DNA of 64,000 nucleotides from Amycolatopsis alkalitolerans. GTDB lineage: Bacteria > Actinomycetota > Actinomycetes > Mycobacteriales > Pseudonocardiaceae. The stretch covers positions 1 through 64,000 of the forward strand of contig NZ_VDFW01000023.1 of the NCBI RefSeq assembly GCF_006152065.1, given 5' to 3'. Both the position numbers and the translations under genes were made by a program. Under the pieces are notes generated by a model. It was not told where the DNA came from, made no database searches, and saw only the letters and a list, made by a program, of their open reading frames with translations. Positions 7,874-16,539 of this stretch are shown here, piece by piece (within the stretch, counting starts at the first letter, position 1; every line of letters starts with the position of its first letter).

Positions 7874-10234
7874 ATGCCCGACAACGAGCCCATCTCCGGC
7901 CGCCTCGACGAGTCCCCGGCCGAGGCGACGCAGTACATCCGCCCGGTCGAACCGCAGGCGACGAGCGTGCTCGCGGCGCCGGCCGCGACGACCAGCATCC
8001 GCCCGCCGCAGCCGGCGCCCGAGCCGAGCGGACCGGGTGTGCTACCGGATCCGGGCACGGAAAGCGTGCTGCCCGAGACGTCGAGTGGCCGCCACTCCGG
8101 TTCCGGCAGTGGCCCGGGCACCGGCCCCGGCACCGGTTCGGGCTCGTTCCCCGGCACCTCGCGGCGCACCGGCCGCCGGACGTCCCGGCGCGGCCGGCTC
8201 GGGCTCGGCCTCGTCGAAGTGCCGCCGGTGCCCTACCGCGACCCGGCGGCCGCGGTGCTGACGAATCCGGTGGTGTCGGAGGAGAAACGCTACTGCGGCA
8301 ACTGTTCGGCGAAGGTCGGTCGTGGTGAAGCCGGGCCCGAGGGCGGGTGCGAAAGCTGCGGCACACCGTACTCGTTCCTGCCGAAGCTTCGCCCCGGCGA
8401 CCTCGTCGGCGGGCAGTACGAGGTGCTCGGCGCGCTCGCCTACGGCGGGCTCGGCTGGATCTATCTCGCCAAGGACCACAACGTCAACGGCCGCTGGGTC
8501 GTCCTCAAAGGACTGATCGACACCGGCGACGCGACCGCGATGGCCGCCGCCGTCAACGAAACCCGGTTCCTTGCCGAGGTCGAGCATCCGAACATCGTCA
8601 AGATCTACAACTTCGTCCAGCATCCGGATGGGCAGACCGGGCATTCGGTCGGCTACATCGTGATGGAGTACGTGGGCGGGCAGTCGCTGCGCCAGCTCGC
8701 GCTCGCGCACTACCGCAGGGCGGGCCGGCCCGATCCGCTGCCGATCGGCCAGGTCATCGCCTACGGGCTGGAGATCCTGCCTGCGCTGGGCTACCTGCAC
8801 AGCCAGAACCTGCTCTACTGCGATCTCAAGCCGGACAACGTGATCCAGACCCATGAGCAGCTCAAGCTGATCGACCTCGGTGCGGTGCGGCGGCTCGACG
8901 ACTACGAGAGCCCGCTGTTCTTCACCACCGGCTACAGCGCTCCCGAACTGGCCACGCAGGGCGCGTCCGTCGCCTCCGACCTGTACACGGTCGGCCGCAC
9001 GCTCGCCGTGCTCAGCTTCGAGTTCAACGGCTACACCACGAAGTACAAGGACTCGCTGCCCAGCCCGGACGACATCCCGCTGCTCAAGCTCTTCGGTTCC
9101 TACCACCGGTTCCTCAAGCGCGCGACACACCGCGACCCGGACCGCCGGTTCATCGCCGCCGAGGACATGGCGGATCAGCTCGCCGGTGTGCTGCGAGAGA
9201 TCATGGCTCTGGGCACCGGAAAAGCGCGGCCCGGTGTGTCCACTGTGTTCGGTCCGGAGACCAACACCTTCGGCATGGACATCGTCGTGCCCGAGCCGGG
9301 ACAGCCGGTCCCGCTGCCCAAGGGGGCGGAGGTCGTCGGGGGGCTCCCGATCCCGCAGGTCGACACGAGTGACCCGGCCGCCGGTGTCCTCGCCACGACG
9401 ACGGCGCTGGATCCGCAGGGTGCGATCGACGCGCTGACCGGCGCGCCCCGCGAGTCGATCGAGGTGCGGCTGCGCATCGTCCGCGCCCGGATCGAACTCG
9501 GGGAACTCGCGGAGGCGAACCGGCAGCTGCAGGCCGCGCAGTACCTCGCCATCCGCGCCGGGTACCCGCACGACTGGCGGATCGACTGGCACCGCGGGCT
9601 GATCGAGCTCGCCGGCGGTCGGCAGCGCGTCGCGCAGGTGGCCTTCGAAGCGGTGTACGACGACCTTCCCGGCGAAATCGCGCCGAAGCTCGCGCTCGCG
9701 GTGAGCGCGGAGGGCGTCGGAGACTACTTCGCGGCTTCGCGCCTGTACGAGCTGGTGTGGCGAACGGACCGCGGCTACGTGAGTGCCGCCTTCGGCCTGG
9801 CAAGGGTGTATCTGGCGCAGGGCGCCAGGGCGAGCGCGATCGAGGTGCTCGAGACGGTGCCCTCGTCCTCGACGCACTACGTCGCCGCGCAGATCGCCGC
9901 GATCAAGATCAGGACGCGGACGACGGGCGACGGCTCGGTGACCGAAGGCGACCTCGCGGACGCGAGCGCGCGGCTCGAGCGGCTCAGCCTCGACGCGGAG
10001 AGCCACACGACGTTGTCGGCCGAGGTGCTCGAAGCCGCGTTCGGATGGGTGAAGTCCGTGGCGCCGGGGCACACCTCGCCGACGAGGGTGCTGGGTTGCG
10101 CGTTGTCCGAACGGGACGTCCGGTTCGGGCTCGAACGCTGTTACCGCACGCTGGCCCGCCTGGCGCACACCTCCGGCGACCGCATCGATCTCGTCGACAG
10201 GGCCAACGCCATCCGCCCGAGGACTTTGACTTAG
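7874..10234 (+). CDS. pknG: serine/threonine protein kinase PknG
   Basis: A 786-residue soluble kinase with the full PknG architecture. A low-complexity N terminus, including a Ser/Gly/Pro stretch at 71-93, precedes a rubredoxin-like domain with CGNC (141-144) and CESC (159-162). The kinase domain follows (about 181-450) with ATP-lysine K212, catalytic D317 in YCDLKPDN and IDLG at 333-336. The C-terminal half is TPR-like. As in mycobacterial PknG, the HRD arginine is replaced (YCD). The known mycobacterial role is phosphorylation of GarA, which controls 2-oxoglutarate dehydrogenase and glutamate metabolism. The start is 8 nt after the glnH stop, so this is a three-gene operon. The stop overlaps the convergent thioesterase by 4 bp. 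Confidence 0.96.
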   Translation: MPDNEPISGRLDESPAEATQYIRPVEPQATSVLAAPAATTSIRPPQPAPEPSGPGVLPDPGTESVLPETSSGRHSGSGSGPGTGPGTGSGSFPGTSRRTGRRTSRRGRLGLGLVEVPPVPYRDPAAAVLTNPVVSEEKRYCGNCSAKVGRGEAGPEGGCESCGTPYSFLPKLRPGDLVGGQYEVLGALAYGGLGWIYLAKDHNVNGRWVVLKGLIDTGDATAMAAAVNETRFLAEVEHPNIVKIYNFVQHPDGQTGHSVGYIVMEYVGGQSLRQLALAHYRRAGRPDPLPIGQVIAYGLEILPALGYLHSQNLLYCDLKPDNVIQTHEQLKLIDLGAVRRLDDYESPLFFTTGYSAPELATQGASVASDLYTVGRTLAVLSFEFNGYTTKYKDSLPSPDDIPLLKLFGSYHRFLKRATHRDPDRRFIAAEDMADQLAGVLREIMALGTGKARPGVSTVFGPETNTFGMDIVVPEPGQPVPLPKGAEVVGGLPIPQVDTSDPAAGVLATTTALDPQGAIDALTGAPRESIEVRLRIVRARIELGELAEANRQLQAAQYLAIRAGYPHDWRIDWHRGLIELAGGRQRVAQVAFEAVYDDLPGEIAPKLALAVSAEGVGDYFAASRLYELVWRTDRGYVSAAFGLARVYLAQGARASAIEVLETVPSSSTHYVAAQIAAIKIRTRTTGDGSVTEGDLADASARLERLSLDAESHTTLSAEVLEAAFGWVKSVAPGHTSPTRVLGCALSERDVRFGLERCYRTLARLAHTSGDRIDLVDRANAIRPRTLT

Positions 10235-10797
10235 GGGTTGACCTGGTCCGGCGTCTGCCGGAACTTCGCCAGCGCATCCGGGTCGCCGTGCGTCGTGAAG
10301 TGCTCGAACGTGACCTCGACGAACAGCGCGCGGGCACGGACCGCGACCGGTCCGTCCTCGGCGTCGAGGCGGCCTTCGGCACTCGCGTAGAGCTTGCGGC
10401 CCGCGACGCCGTCGATCTTCGCCGTGATGAACAGCGTCGAGCCGACCGGCACCGGGCGCAGGAAGTCGGTCTCGAGCTTGCCGGTGACCGCCGGGCGGCG
10501 CAGCAGGTTACCGACCGTCGAGCCGAGCGCCTCGTCAAACGCGCAGGCCAGTAGTCCGCCGTGGGCGAGGCCGGGTGCGCCCTGATGCGCCTCGGTCACC
10601 GTGAACTGGGAGTGCACGAGCGCCTGCTCGCCCATCGCCGAGCGCATGTGCAGCCCGCCGTTCAACTCGCCGCAGCCGAAGCACTGGTCGTAGTGCATCG
10701 GCAGCTTCGTGCCGGATGGCGGCGCGTCCGGATGCGGTACCGGCTGCTCCGTCTCGACCGGAGGCCACGGGGCCGACCTGCGGGTTCCCTCGCTCAT
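10231..10797 (-). CDS. PaaI-type hotdog-fold thioesterase
   Basis: A 188-residue protein with a hotdog thioesterase domain over roughly residues 55-165. The HGGLLACAFDEALG motif of the PaaI/YbgC group is present (active-site acidic residue in the long helix). It should hydrolyse acyl-CoA thioesters, but the acyl group is unknown. An N-terminal CFGCGELN segment carries two cysteines, a feature seen in many actinobacterial PaaI homologues. It converges on pknG, and the two share the tetranucleotide TTAG as overlapping stop codons, with no terminator between them. Confidence 0.88.
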   Translation of the reverse strand: MSEGTRRSAPWPPVETEQPVPHPDAPPSGTKLPMHYDQCFGCGELNGGLHMRSAMGEQALVHSQFTVTEAHQGAPGLAHGGLLACAFDEALGSTVGNLLRRPAVTGKLETDFLRPVPVGSTLFITAKIDGVAGRKLYASAEGRLDAEDGPVAVRARALFVEVTFEHFTTHGDPDALAKFRQTPDQVNP

Positions 10798-10957
10798 TCA
10801 CCCAAGCTAGCCCCTGTTGTCCGGAAAACCGGCAGCACCCCCGTCCTGAACGAGACAAGAAACACCAGTAGCGAGAAAATTACTATCCATGGCGAGTAAC
10901 CGACTAGGGTCGCAACCTTGACCGCTGGTTACGGAACTGGAGGAGGAGGTCGGGCGC

Positions 10958-12313
10958 ATGACAGAAGCGGCTCAAGCTGCGGACGTTGACCAGAGAACGG
11001 TCAAACGGGCAGTGATCGCGTCGGCGATGGGTAACGCGACAGAATGGTACGACTACGGTGTGTTCACCTCCGGGGCGATCGCGACGAGCATCGGCACCGT
11101 GTTCTTCCCCGGTGAAGGCAACGCCGTCCTGAAATCGCTCGCATTGGTCGCGATCGGCTTCGTGGTGCGCCCGTTCGGGGGCGCCTTCTTCGGCCCCCTG
11201 GGTGACAAGCTTGGCCGCCAGAAGGTCCTGGCGATCACCATCCTGCTGATGTCCGGCTGCACGTTCCTGGTCGGCTGCCTGCCCACCTACGCGGGCGGCT
11301 ATTCGGCGGGTCTCGGCGCGCCGATCCTGATCCTGCTGCTGCGCCTGATCCAGGGCTTCTCCACCGGTGGTGAATACGGTGGCGCCGCGACGTTCATCGC
11401 GGAGTACGCGCCGACCCGTCGTCGAGGGTTCTTCGGCAGCTTCCTCGAGTTCGGCACGCTGGCCGGCTACGTGCTGGGCAACGTCGTCGTGCTCGCGGTG
11501 ACGCTGTCGTTCACCGCCCAGCAGGTCGACAGCTGGGCCTGGCGGATCCCGTTCTTCGTCGCGCTGCCGATCGGTCTCGTCGGGCTCTACCTGCGCACGA
11601 AGCTCGAGGACACGCCCGAGTTCCAGCGGCTGGAAAAGGCCGGCGAGAAGGCGGAGAAGGCGCCGCTGAAGGAGACGCTCGTCGGCAACTGGCGGATGAT
11701 CCTGAACCTCATCGGGATCGTGCTGCTGCTCAACATCGCGGACTACATGCTGCTGACCACGATGCCGACGTACTTCACGGACACGTTGAAGATCAACGAC
11801 AACACGTCCACCTTGATCATCATCGGGGTGGAGATCGTGCAGATGGCGCTGATCGCGCCGCTGGGCGCGCTGTCGGACCGGATCGGCCGGAAGCCGTTGC
11901 TGCTCACCGCGGCGATCGGGTTCATCGTGCTGAGCTACCCGTCGATCAAGCTGATGCAGAGCGGGAGCCTCGCGCTGCTCATCATCGGGTTCCTCGTGGT
12001 GGCGATCCTGCTGGTGCTGATGCTCGCGGTGATCGGCTCGACGTTCCCGGCGATGTTCCCGACGCGCGTGCGCTACGGCTCGTTCGCGATCGGGTACAAC
12101 GTCTCGACGTCGATCTTCGGCGGTACCTGCGGGGTGGTTGTCACCGCGCTGATCCACGGGACGGGCAACGAAGACTGGCCGGCCTTCTACCTGATGGTCG
12201 CCGCCGCGATCGCACTCGTGCCCATCATGCGGATCCCCGAGACCGCCCGGGTACCGATGGCACGGATCGAGGTCCAGGCCGCACCGGCGCAGGGGTTGGC
12301 CGCGTCGAGCTGA
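10958..12313 (+). CDS. MFS transporter, metabolite:H+ symporter (ProP-like) family
   Basis: A 451-residue, 12-helix secondary transporter of the MHS branch of the major facilitator superfamily, whose members include proline/betaine, citrate and shikimate carriers. Diagnostic segments are GNATEWYDYGVF near the N terminus, the loop 2-3 motif GDKLGRQKVL, GFSTGGEYGGAATF in helix 4, and ALSDRIGRKPLL after helix 8. The closest impression is the ProP osmoprotectant branch, but the substrate is not certain. A GGAGGAGG ribosome-binding sequence precedes the ATG. A strong hairpin terminator follows at 12332. Confidence 0.9.
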   Translation: MTEAAQAADVDQRTVKRAVIASAMGNATEWYDYGVFTSGAIATSIGTVFFPGEGNAVLKSLALVAIGFVVRPFGGAFFGPLGDKLGRQKVLAITILLMSGCTFLVGCLPTYAGGYSAGLGAPILILLLRLIQGFSTGGEYGGAATFIAEYAPTRRRGFFGSFLEFGTLAGYVLGNVVVLAVTLSFTAQQVDSWAWRIPFFVALPIGLVGLYLRTKLEDTPEFQRLEKAGEKAEKAPLKETLVGNWRMILNLIGIVLLLNIADYMLLTTMPTYFTDTLKINDNTSTLIIIGVEIVQMALIAPLGALSDRIGRKPLLLTAAIGFIVLSYPSIKLMQSGSLALLIIGFLVVAILLVLMLAVIGSTFPAMFPTRVRYGSFAIGYNVSTSIFGGTCGVVVTALIHGTGNEDWPAFYLMVAAAIALVPIMRIPETARVPMARIEVQAAPAQGLAASS

Positions 12314-12331
12314 GGCACTGAGACAACGAAA

Positions 12332-12364
12332 AGGGCCGCACCTTTCCAGCGGAGGTGCGGCCCT
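12332..12364. terminator. bidirectional hairpin terminator
   Basis: A 12-bp perfect stem (12332-12343 with 12353-12364) and 9-nt loop sit between the MHS transporter and the convergent small membrane ORF. A-rich and T-rich flanks on the two sides (GAAA before, GCCTTTT after) allow it to work in both directions. Confidence 0.85.
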
Positions 12365-12373
12365 GCCTTTTGC

Positions 12374-12490
12374 CTACTCGGCCGAGGTCTCGGCGGTGCG
12401 AGGAGCGAAGTGGCGTCGCGACCACGCCGCCAGCGCCGCCGCAATACCGAACGCCAGGCCACCCTCCACGAGCAGCACAGTGAACACCAT
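12374..12490 (-). CDS. 38-residue single-span membrane microprotein
   Basis: A very short ORF with one hydrophobic helix (about residues 2-23), then a basic stretch (WSRRHF) and an acidic/Thr C-terminal tail, predicting N-out/C-in topology. An excellent ribosome-binding site, GAGGAGGAAG, lies 3 nt before the ATG, far better than chance. It is convergent with the MHS transporter and faces the shared terminator. Similar microproteins often modulate neighbouring transporters; here that is speculation. Confidence 0.6.
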   Translation of the reverse strand: MVFTVLLVEGGLAFGIAAALAAWSRRHFAPRTAETSAE

Positions 12491-12670
12491 GGACTTCCTC
12501 CTCTTCGGATATCGTCCGGCGAGCGCCGGAACGGTGATCGGCTGAACCGTCACGTGGTTCCACCATGTGCATCGTTCACCGACTGTCGGGTATTTCAGGA
12601 AAATCTGGCGTTGAGTCGTGATCTCGGCCACGGCAAGATGGGCGGCAGCGCAACTTACGAGAGGGCGGCG

Positions 12671-12838
12671 ATGACCGACCGCAACGAGATCCCCGGCATG
12701 GCGGATGCCGCGCGGCTGCTCGACGACATGACCCAGCAACTGACCCCGGTGCCCGCGTTCCTCGACGAGCAGGTGATCACCGAGCGGATCCAGTACACGC
12801 CGGCCGCCGAGGAAGACCTCGACGGCCACGCGTTGTAG
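12671..12838 (+). CDS. 55-residue acidic hypothetical protein
   Basis: A small soluble acidic ORF with no cysteine and no membrane helix, preceded by GAGAGGG about 7 nt upstream of the ATG. The composition (DDMTQQLTPVPAFLDEQVI) is protein-like and probably helical. It ends 4 nt before the stop of the convergent L,D-transpeptidase gene. I do not recognise a family; its position diverging from the 38-residue microprotein suggests a shared promoter region at 12491-12670. Confidence 0.5.
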   Translation: MTDRNEIPGMADAARLLDDMTQQLTPVPAFLDEQVITERIQYTPAAEEDLDGHAL

Positions 12839-12842
12839 GAAG

Positions 12843-14048
12843 TCAGGCGTTCAGGGCGGACAGCTTGGTCCAGTCCTGCCAGGAATAGGTCCAGTCCGAG
12901 AAGTCGCCGTCCTTCGGGCCCAGCTGCTGGGTGCTGCCGGTGATCTCCACCGGGTCGCCGATCAGCACGCCGTCGTAGTACTCCTTGGCGCGCGCCGGCG
13001 ACAGGTTGACGCAGCCGTGCGAGACGTTCTTCTTGCCCTGGGCCCATACCGAGGCGGCCAGCCCGTGGATGAACTCGCCGTTGTTGGAGATGCGCACCGC
13101 CCACGGCACGTTCACGTCGGTGTAGCCGTAACGCGGGTTGCTCATCGAGTACGTCGAGTGCTTCGACATCACGACGTGGGTGCCGCTGTGCGTGACCCGG
13201 CCGGGGTCGGAGTCGAGTCCGTAGCTGGCCGGGTAGTCCGCGATCTGCTGCCCGTCGCGGAACACCTGCAGCCGGTGGGTGCGGGTGTCGCCCTTGACGA
13301 TCTGCGAGCGGCCGATCGTGAACGAGGACGAGATGTCCTGCTTGCCGTACGTCCCGTCGCCGATCTTGACGCCGTAGATCTTCGCGTTCACCGTGACCTT
13401 GGTGCCCGGCTGGAAGTAATCCTTGGGACGCCAGTGCACCTGGGTGTCGGACAGCCAGGCCCAGGAGCCCTCGGTCTTCGGCGCCGTCTCGACTGAAAGC
13501 GCTTTCTCCGCGGCCGCCTTGTCGGTCACCTTGCTGGAGAAGGTGAGCGCGATCGGGATCGCGATGCCGTAGGTCTGCTCGTCGCCGACGTTGAGCCGGC
13601 CGGAGATCTGGCGCTTCGGGGTGACGGTGGTGAACTGACCGGTCAGCGGTACCTGCTTGCCGTCCATCCCGGTCGCGGTGCCGGACCAGGTGTAGGTCTT
13701 GCCGTAGCCGAGCGGTTCGGTGACCATCCAGCCGTGCTTGTCGGCGGTGAGCTGGCCGGAGACCTGCTTGCCGTCGGTGTTGGTGAGGGTGACCGACTGG
13801 AGCACCCCGTTGGCGACGGACACGTTGACCGGGTCGCCGGGGGCGACGTCCGTGGCCCCGGCCGTGGGCCGGGTGGTGAACTTGGCCGGCTGGACCTGCG
13901 CCGCGGGGCCGCTGCCGCCAGCAGGGCCGGTGGTAGTGGTGGGGGCCGGGGTGGGATCGCCCGAGCAGGCGCCGAGTCCGAGCGCGGCCGCGAGGCCGAG
14001 CGTGATCACTGCGACTGACAGGCGACGTCTGGTCTTGAGTACGCTCAC
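12843..14048 (-). CDS. L,D-transpeptidase lipoprotein (YkuD, LdtMt2-like)
   Basis: A 401-residue lipoprotein that forms 3-3 peptidoglycan cross-links outside the membrane. The signal peptide ends in LGAC with the lipidated cysteine at residue 28, followed by a Pro/Thr/Gly linker. Two immunoglobulin-like domains occupy about 50-265. The YkuD catalytic domain carries HSGTHVV and SHGCVNLSP with active-site cysteine C346. The usual C-terminal cap ends in WQDWTKL. The GTG at 14048 fits the signal peptide; an upstream ATG would add an implausible hydrophilic leader. AGAAGGGG precedes it. It is transcribed away from the downstream csp gene. Confidence 0.93.
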   Translation of the reverse strand: MSVLKTRRRLSVAVITLGLAAALGLGACSGDPTPAPTTTTGPAGGSGPAAQVQPAKFTTRPTAGATDVAPGDPVNVSVANGVLQSVTLTNTDGKQVSGQLTADKHGWMVTEPLGYGKTYTWSGTATGMDGKQVPLTGQFTTVTPKRQISGRLNVGDEQTYGIAIPIALTFSSKVTDKAAAEKALSVETAPKTEGSWAWLSDTQVHWRPKDYFQPGTKVTVNAKIYGVKIGDGTYGKQDISSSFTIGRSQIVKGDTRTHRLQVFRDGQQIADYPASYGLDSDPGRVTHSGTHVVMSKHSTYSMSNPRYGYTDVNVPWAVRISNNGEFIHGLAASVWAQGKKNVSHGCVNLSPARAKEYYDGVLIGDPVEITGSTQQLGPKDGDFSDWTYSWQDWTKLSALNA

Positions 14049-14435
14049 CGGTGGATGCCCCTTCTCCCCGTTTGCCCCGAAAGACGCTCCGTGGCTTCCC
14101 CACGTTGACACCCGAACGGGTGACAGCACGCACCTTCGCCCGGGTATCGGCGCAGATGATCAGCGTATCGGGCCGAGCGGCCGCGGGGACAGCATTCGCC
14201 GTACGACGTTCCGGTGACATCGAGGAACCGGTGTGGAAGGGCTTTCGATTTCGCCAGATCCCGGTAGGCTGCCTCTAGGCCGTCGTTTTGCGTGTTCGTG
14301 GCTTCACACTCGCGGAACTTCTGACGCGAGCCATGAGCCCGGACCCGCGCTCTCGCTCGTCTCGTTGGAACCGCCCGGGGCGGCCCGGGTTCCGTCGCGG
14401 CGGTTCCCGATGCGGATGTAACGAGGAGTAAAGCG
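14049..14435. other. divergent promoter region, L,D-transpeptidase / csp
   Basis: A 387-bp intergenic stretch between two divergent genes. I see no convincing ORF, no riboswitch and no repeat. The right-hand part should be the long 5'UTR of the csp gene, with an ACGAGGAG ribosome-binding sequence at 14421-14428. Confidence 0.6.
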
Positions 14436-14639
14436 GTGGCGCAAGGCACTGTGAAGTGGTTCAACGCCGAGAAGGGTTTCGGCTTCATCGCCCAGGACGG
14501 TGGCGAGGGCGATGTCTTCGTGCACTACTCGGAGATCGACGGGCGCGGCTTCCGCACCCTCGAGGAGAACCAGCGCGTTGAGTTCGAGGTCGGGCAGGGC
14601 CAGAAGGGTCCGCAGGCCCAGAAGGTGCGCGTCATCTGA
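14436..14639 (+). CDS. cold-shock domain protein (CspA family), second copy
   Basis: A 67-residue cold-shock domain with intact RNP1 (KGFGFI) and RNP2 (VFVHY). It differs from the copy at 5173 at about 15 positions, mostly in the loop after RNP1 and at the C terminus, so these are old paralogues rather than a recent duplication. The start is GTG, with AGGAG 7 nt upstream. A hairpin terminator follows at 14661. It is probably an RNA chaperone with somewhat different expression timing from its paralogue. Confidence 0.94.
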   Translation: MAQGTVKWFNAEKGFGFIAQDGGEGDVFVHYSEIDGRGFRTLEENQRVEFEVGQGQKGPQAQKVRVI

Positions 14640-14660
14640 GACGCTTCCTGCAGAACGTTG

Positions 14661-14694
14661 CAAGCCCCCGGTGGGTTTTCCCGCCGGGGGCTTG
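14661..14694 (+). terminator. hairpin terminator after the second csp gene
   Basis: A 15-bp stem (14661-14675 with 14680-14694, one G-T wobble) and a TTTT loop, followed by TTCGTTTTC, a classic intrinsic terminator for this genome. Confidence 0.87.
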
Positions 14695-14756
14695 TTCGTT
14701 TTCAGGGTCGGGTTTTCCGGAGCGCCGACGGGGGAATCGGCGGCTTTCGGGCGGGG

Positions 14757-15131
14757 TCAGGCCCAGTTCTTGCTCTTGTCGAAGAAGTGCTGGTCGGTGT
14801 GGGCGGTCCCGGTGTGGTCCGCGAACTGCCGTCGCTGGGTGGACGCGGCCTGCGCTTCCCAGGACAGGCGCTCGAGGACCCAGTCGCGGGCCAGCGCCTG
14901 CGGAGAGGTGCCGCGCTCGTCGGCGAGCTCACGCAGCTGGGCGCTCGCGACGAGGTTGACGCGGAGCTGGAACACCTGCGCCTCGCCGAAGCGCTTGCCG
15001 GTGCCGGTGCTCTCCGGTCCGGTCTCGGGGGCGAGTGCGGCGAGGTAGCTGGTGAGCTCGTGATCTTCGGCCGCGACCTCGGATTCCCGGGACGGGGAGT
15101 TCCGGTGGCGCCCGGGGTTGACGGGTTTCAT
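14757..15131 (-). CDS. ribbon-helix-helix domain protein, putative antitoxin or DNA-binding protein
   Basis: A 124-residue hydrophilic protein. Residues about 45-95 (EAQVFQLRVNLVAS then ELADERGTSPQALARDWVLERL) look like a ribbon-helix-helix fold: a short beta strand followed by two helices, with RGTSPQALARDW as the typical turn. Such proteins dimerise and bind operators, often as antitoxins. No partner toxin gene lies beside it, so it is an orphan here. It converges on the csp terminator. The C-terminal tail has several Gln/His residues and no recognisable domain. Confidence 0.65.
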   Translation of the reverse strand: MKPVNPGRHRNSPSRESEVAAEDHELTSYLAALAPETGPESTGTGKRFGEAQVFQLRVNLVASAQLRELADERGTSPQALARDWVLERLSWEAQAASTQRRQFADHTGTAHTDQHFFDKSKNWA

Positions 15132-15179
15132 GTCGGTTCTGGTGTTACCGCGACGTCCTAGTGATGGAAGAGGCACCCG

Positions 15180-15725
15180 GCAACGATAACGGTTGAGTCA
15201 CGCCCCCATGTCCAATGTGACCCGAACCACACCGTGTCGCCGCCGGAATTACTCCATCCGGGCCACGTCCCCACCCACACATCGCAACGGTCGGTCTACT
15301 GCCCGTAATCCTCGCAGCTTATCCGCCAACTCCCAACCAACCGCACTCCCATCACGTAATCCTCCCCCGTCCCACCAAACCCGCACGCGACAAGGGGACC
15401 CCGAGCCCGGCGCCGACCGCTGCAAATGCGGTGAGGGTTTGCGGAAGCCCAAGACCGCCGACGCGACCCGAACTCACGCCGGGCCCGGCGCTGGTCATTC
15501 GAAAAGGCGCCCACGCTCGCCAACAGAAGGAGCTCGCACCGCGGGGGCCCGGGGGCTCGGCCCCCCGGAAGCAATGAGGTCAACGCGAAACCGCAAAGCG
15601 GTGAGTAGGAGAGGAGAGGCCCCCGCGCCAGGGGGAGGAACGCGGGGGCCGGAGGGGATCTCCACAGGCGCTGACCGGGGGTGTGTCAGCACTTCGATTG
15701 TTACATGACGGTGGGCTAGTTCGCG
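15180..15725. other. long intergenic region with strong GC hairpins
   Basis: No protein-like ORF is seen: the open frames on both strands are low-complexity and lack ribosome-binding sites. Two strong GC-run hairpins stand out: CCGGGGGC-TCG-GCCCCCCGG near 15549-15568, and a 10-bp stem 15618-15627 / 15641-15650 with a purine-rich loop. Neither is followed by a T-tract. The left half is noticeably less GC-rich than the genes around it. The region could hold a small RNA or the remains of a lost gene. Confidence 0.45.
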
Positions 15726-15905
15726 AGTGGTGAACGGGAAAAAGTCAGGCGCTGCGTCATCTGGTCGTCGCCGCCTGTTCATCCGGCTTCGTGGCTCTGC
15801 GTGGGCACGGCGACTGGGCAGGTTCACTCGGCGGGGGGCTGTGGTGTCGTTATTTCTCTGGCTAGCCTCGCGCCCAGTTGCTGGCACGAAGTCTTTGGAG
15901 GAGCT

Positions 15906-16157
15906 ATGAGCGGCTCTGCGGAAGTGCGACAGTTCCTCCTTCGGTGCGAAGGCGGCGACACGGGTTCCGGCGGTCTGGGTGGTGTGCCGTCTCAGCGCGC
16001 CGGTCACGCCGATGCGCCGAGGGTGTCCGATGATCAGGTCCGGCGGGCTCGGCTGGCTGTCGCCGCCGGCGCCAGGGATGCCGAGGACTGCGCGCAACTG
16101 CTGGACATGCTCGGTCTGGTCCCTGATGACGAAGGCCAGATCCCGGCGCAGCGATAA
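15906..16157 (+). CDS. 83-residue hypothetical protein
   Basis: A small soluble protein with a helical C-terminal half (VRRARLAVAAGARDAEDCAQ then LLDMLGLVPDD). A strong GGAGGAG ribosome-binding site lies directly before the ATG (15898-15904). I do not recognise a named family; the C-terminal segment has the look of conserved actinomycete proteins without assigned function. It lies upstream of the tRNA cluster. An alternative 60-residue ORF at 15727-15909 overlaps its start but has poorer coding signals. Confidence 0.6.
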   Translation: MSGSAEVRQFLLRCEGGDTGSGGLGGVPSQRAGHADAPRVSDDQVRRARLAVAAGARDAEDCAQLLDMLGLVPDDEGQIPAQR

Positions 16158-16347
16158 GTGGCAGCCGGCGTGACCGCGGCCACTACTGCTCGCAAACTCG
16201 TTGGCGGGACTGGTGTTTTCGCAGCTCGCCGGGGTTCCGCGAGGTTTGGGGATACCGGGTTGGAGGGCGTTCGGGGTGTGCCCTATGCTGGTATCGCTCC
16301 CGGGGGGACCTGAGAGCGCGGTCGGTCGGTTCGCCGAAACCGGCCGA

Positions 16348-16420
16348 GCTCCCATCGTCCAGCGGCCTAGGACTCCGCCCTTTCAAGGCGGCAACGCGGG
16401 TTCGAATCCCGTTGGGAGTA
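16348..16420 (+). tRNA. tRNA-Glu (anticodon UUC)
   Basis: A complete cloverleaf of 73 nt. The acceptor stem GCTCCCA pairs with TGGGAGT (one G-T), the anticodon loop is CTTTCAA with TTC at the anticodon, and the T-arm is CGGGTTCGAATCCCG. The first of three tRNAs in tandem, with CCA not encoded. Confidence 0.97.
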
Positions 16421-16434
16421 CGCAGTGCAAGCAA

Positions 16435-16508
16435 GGCCCTGTGGCGCAGTTGGTTAGCGCGTCGCCCTGTCACGGCGAAGGTCGCGGGTTCGAGTCCCGT
16501 CAGGGTCG
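16435..16508 (+). tRNA. tRNA-Asp (anticodon GUC)
   Basis: A complete 74-nt cloverleaf. The acceptor GGCCCTG pairs with CAGGGTC, the anticodon loop is CTGTCAC with GTC, and the T-arm is CGGGTTCGAGTCCCG. It lies 14 nt after tRNA-Glu, so they are likely one transcript. Confidence 0.97.
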
Positions 16509-16539
16509 CAATAACGTCTGGCACGTAGCCGGCGTTTCC

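Noticed and set aside
15193-15708. 171-residue plus-strand frame in the hairpin-rich gap
   Set aside because: Composition is Thr/Arg/Pro-rich with no hydrophobic core and no ribosome-binding site.
15727-15909. 60-residue basic ORF before the 83-residue hypothetical gene
   Set aside because: No ribosome-binding site, and it overlaps the start of a better supported gene; left as an unlikely alternative.
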